Under the pieces are notes generated by a model. The model made no database searches and was not told the DNA's origin. It saw only the letters and a list, made by a program, of their open reading frames with translations. DNA of 7,834 bases from Candidatus Arcticimaribacter sp. Lineage in GTDB: Bacteria; Bacteroidota; Bacteroidia; Flavobacteriales; Flavobacteriaceae. The stretch covers positions 1 to 7,834 of the forward strand of contig WTJP01000117.1 of assembly GCA_011526275.1 (NCBI GenBank), written 5' to 3'. Made by a program: the position numbers and the translations under genes. Positions 6,644 to 7,834 of the stretch are shown one piece after another. How positions within the stretch are numbered: the stretch's first letter is position 1; every line of letters begins with the position of its first letter.

Positions 6644-7744
6644 CTATTGGTTGATCAAGGTTTTGAACTGGCTAAACAAATACTTAGCATCGTTTGGTCC
6701 AGGTGCAGCTTCAGGGTGGTATTGTACCGAGAAGCACTTTTTTGATTTCATTTTTAATCCTGCGACTGTTTGGTCGTTCAGGTGGGTATGCGTGATTTCA
6801 AGGTCAGCGTGTGCTTCAGCCTCTTCACGGCTCACGGCAAATCCGTGGTTTTGCGAAGTGATTTCTCCTTTTCCAGTGCTGTGGTTCAATACAGGGTGAT
6901 TAATACCTCTATGCCCGTTAAACATCTTAAAGGTAGAAACCCCATTGGCCAAGGCAATTACTTGGTGGCCTAAACAAATTCCAAACAAAGGCAAGTCGCG
7001 GGCGATAATCTCTTTGGCAACTGCTTGGGCTTGGTACAAAGGCTCTGGATCACCAGGTCCATTAGAAAGGAAATAACCGTCAGGATTCCATGCGGCTAAA
7101 TCTTCAAAGCTGCTATCGTAAGGAAAGACCTTTAAATAAACGCCTTGATCGGCAATGTTCTTTAAGATACTCTGTTTGATTCCCAAATCGAGGGCTGCTA
7201 CCTTAATGGGCGCATTTTCGTCGCCATAGAAATAAGGTTCTTTGGTCGATACAACAGAGGCCAATTCACGTCCTTCCATGGAAGGATAGCTAGCCAATTC
7301 ACTTTTGAGTTCTTCCAATCGCTCTACTTCGGTAGTAATCACTGCATTTTGCGCTCCATTTTCACGAATGTAACGCACGAGGGCACGTGTATCGACATCT
7401 GAGATGGCGACTTTGTTTTGATCGGCGAAATAATCGTAAAGGTTTTTTGTCCCCGCAGGGCGTGTGTGATCAAAACTGAAATTTTTACAAATAAGACCCG
7501 CAATTTTAATGGAATCCGACTGGCTGTCGACTTCTACAGTACCGTAGTTTCCAATGTGAGCATTGGTGGTCACCATGAGTTGTCCAAAATAAGAGGGATC
7601 GGTGAAAATTTCTTGGTATCCCGTCATTCCTGTATTGAAACAAATCTCACCGAAAGCAGTGCCTTCAATACCGATTGATTTTCCATAAAAAATTGTTCCA
7701 TCTGCTAAGAGAACAAGTGCTTGTGCTCGCTTGTTGTACTTCAT
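6644..7744 (-). CDS. carA: Carbamoyl-phosphate synthase small (glutaminase) subunit
   Basis: Encodes 366 residues, close to the usual length. CarA hydrolyses glutamine and channels ammonia to CarB, which makes carbamoyl phosphate for arginine and pyrimidine synthesis in the cytoplasm. Residues about 6-140 form the CarA-specific N-terminal domain (ALVLLADGTIFYG, NTGMTGYQEIFTDPSY, ISDVDTRALVRYIRENGA). Residues about 180-360 are a class I glutamine amidotransferase domain. The nucleophile is C257 in FGICLGHQ, the catalytic pair is H343 and E345 in SVQYHPEAAPGP, and the oxyanion-hole stretch is SNGPGDPEP (227-235). The ATG at 7744-7742 gives the typical start. A purine-rich stretch AAGGTAGG lies just upstream and may aid initiation. 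CarB is not adjacent downstream, where eno follows after 22 bp; the large subunit must be encoded elsewhere. A terminator lies 34 bp upstream of the ATG. Confidence 0.97.
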   Translation of the reverse strand: MKYNKRAQALVLLADGTIFYGKSIGIEGTAFGEICFNTGMTGYQEIFTDPSYFGQLMVTTNAHIGNYGTVEVDSQSDSIKIAGLICKNFSFDHTRPAGTKNLYDYFADQNKVAISDVDTRALVRYIRENGAQNAVITTEVERLEELKSELASYPSMEGRELASVVSTKEPYFYGDENAPIKVAALDLGIKQSILKNIADQGVYLKVFPYDSSFEDLAAWNPDGYFLSNGPGDPEPLYQAQAVAKEIIARDLPLFGICLGHQVIALANGVSTFKMFNGHRGINHPVLNHSTGKGEITSQNHGFAVSREEAEAHADLEITHTHLNDQTVAGLKMKSKKCFSVQYHPEAAPGPNDAKYLFSQFKTLINQ

Positions 7745-7746
7745 AT

Positions 7747-7754
7747 CCTACCTT
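7747..7754 (-). promoter_or_regulatory. Shine-Dalgarno-like sequence before carA
   Basis: The - strand reads AAGGTAGG immediately before AT-ATG; the AAGG core is 6 bp from the start codon. It resembles a Shine-Dalgarno sequence, whereas the other genes here have AT-rich leaders without one. It supports the ATG at 7744 but could be chance. Confidence 0.35.
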
Positions 7755-7778
7755 AAAAAAATTTTTACAAAGAAACAT

Positions 7779-7812
7779 AAAAAAAAGGATAAACTCTTAG
7801 AGCTTATCCTTT
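7779..7812 (-). terminator. Intrinsic terminator upstream of carA (end of the preceding unit, or carA attenuator)
   Basis: On the - strand, AAAGGATAAGCTC (7812-7800) pairs with GAGTTTATCCTTT (7796-7784) over about 13 bp with one G-T pair and a 3-base loop. Eight T (7786-7779) follow. The + strand has only three T after the hairpin, so it acts on - strand transcription. It most simply ends a gene to the right of the window; rplQ would fit the common Bacteroidota gene order, but that is inference. Confidence 0.85.
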
Positions 7813-7834
7813 GTCCTATGTTATAATTATTAAC

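Overview
The window looks like chromosomal DNA of a member of the Bacteroidota, most likely a flavobacterium-like aquatic species. Three things point there: perfect TAnnTTTG -7 promoter boxes just upstream of two housekeeping genes, AT-rich leaders that mostly lack a Shine-Dalgarno sequence, and the gene order carA-eno-gltA, which I recall as common downstream of the ribosomal protein/rpoA/rplQ cluster in that group. The species cannot be named from the sequence alone.

Layout, left to right. Bases 1-155 hold the last 50 codons of a microbial rhodopsin of proteorhodopsin type (+ strand), including helix G and the retinal-binding lysine. A strong hairpin terminator (196-224) separates it from argS (arginyl-tRNA synthetase, - strand, 227-2005). 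A 78-bp divergent spacer follows, then a probable two-gene + strand operon: a 141-residue protein of unknown function (2084-2509) and an atypical SDR-fold protein with a C-terminal DUF2867-like domain (2523-3944). That operon runs tail-to-tail into gltA (citrate synthase, - strand, 3945-5228) with no bases between the two stop codons. Upstream of gltA are its own -7 promoter box and the terminator of enolase (eno, - strand, 5335-6621). Eno lies 22 bp downstream of carA (small, glutaminase subunit of carbamoyl-phosphate synthase, - strand, 6644-7744). The right edge holds a strong - strand terminator (7779-7812), either for a gene beyond the window or an attenuator in the carA leader.

Most of the window is core metabolism and translation: charging of tRNA-Arg, entry to the TCA cycle, a glycolytic step, and carbamoyl phosphate for arginine and pyrimidines. 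All of these genes are full length with intact catalytic residues. The less ordinary parts are the light-driven pump on the left edge and the uncharacterised hypothetical-SDR pair. I see no mobile element, CRISPR array, RNA gene or clear sign of recent transfer, and no convincing new multi-gene system. No gene-free stretch exceeds about 110 bases.
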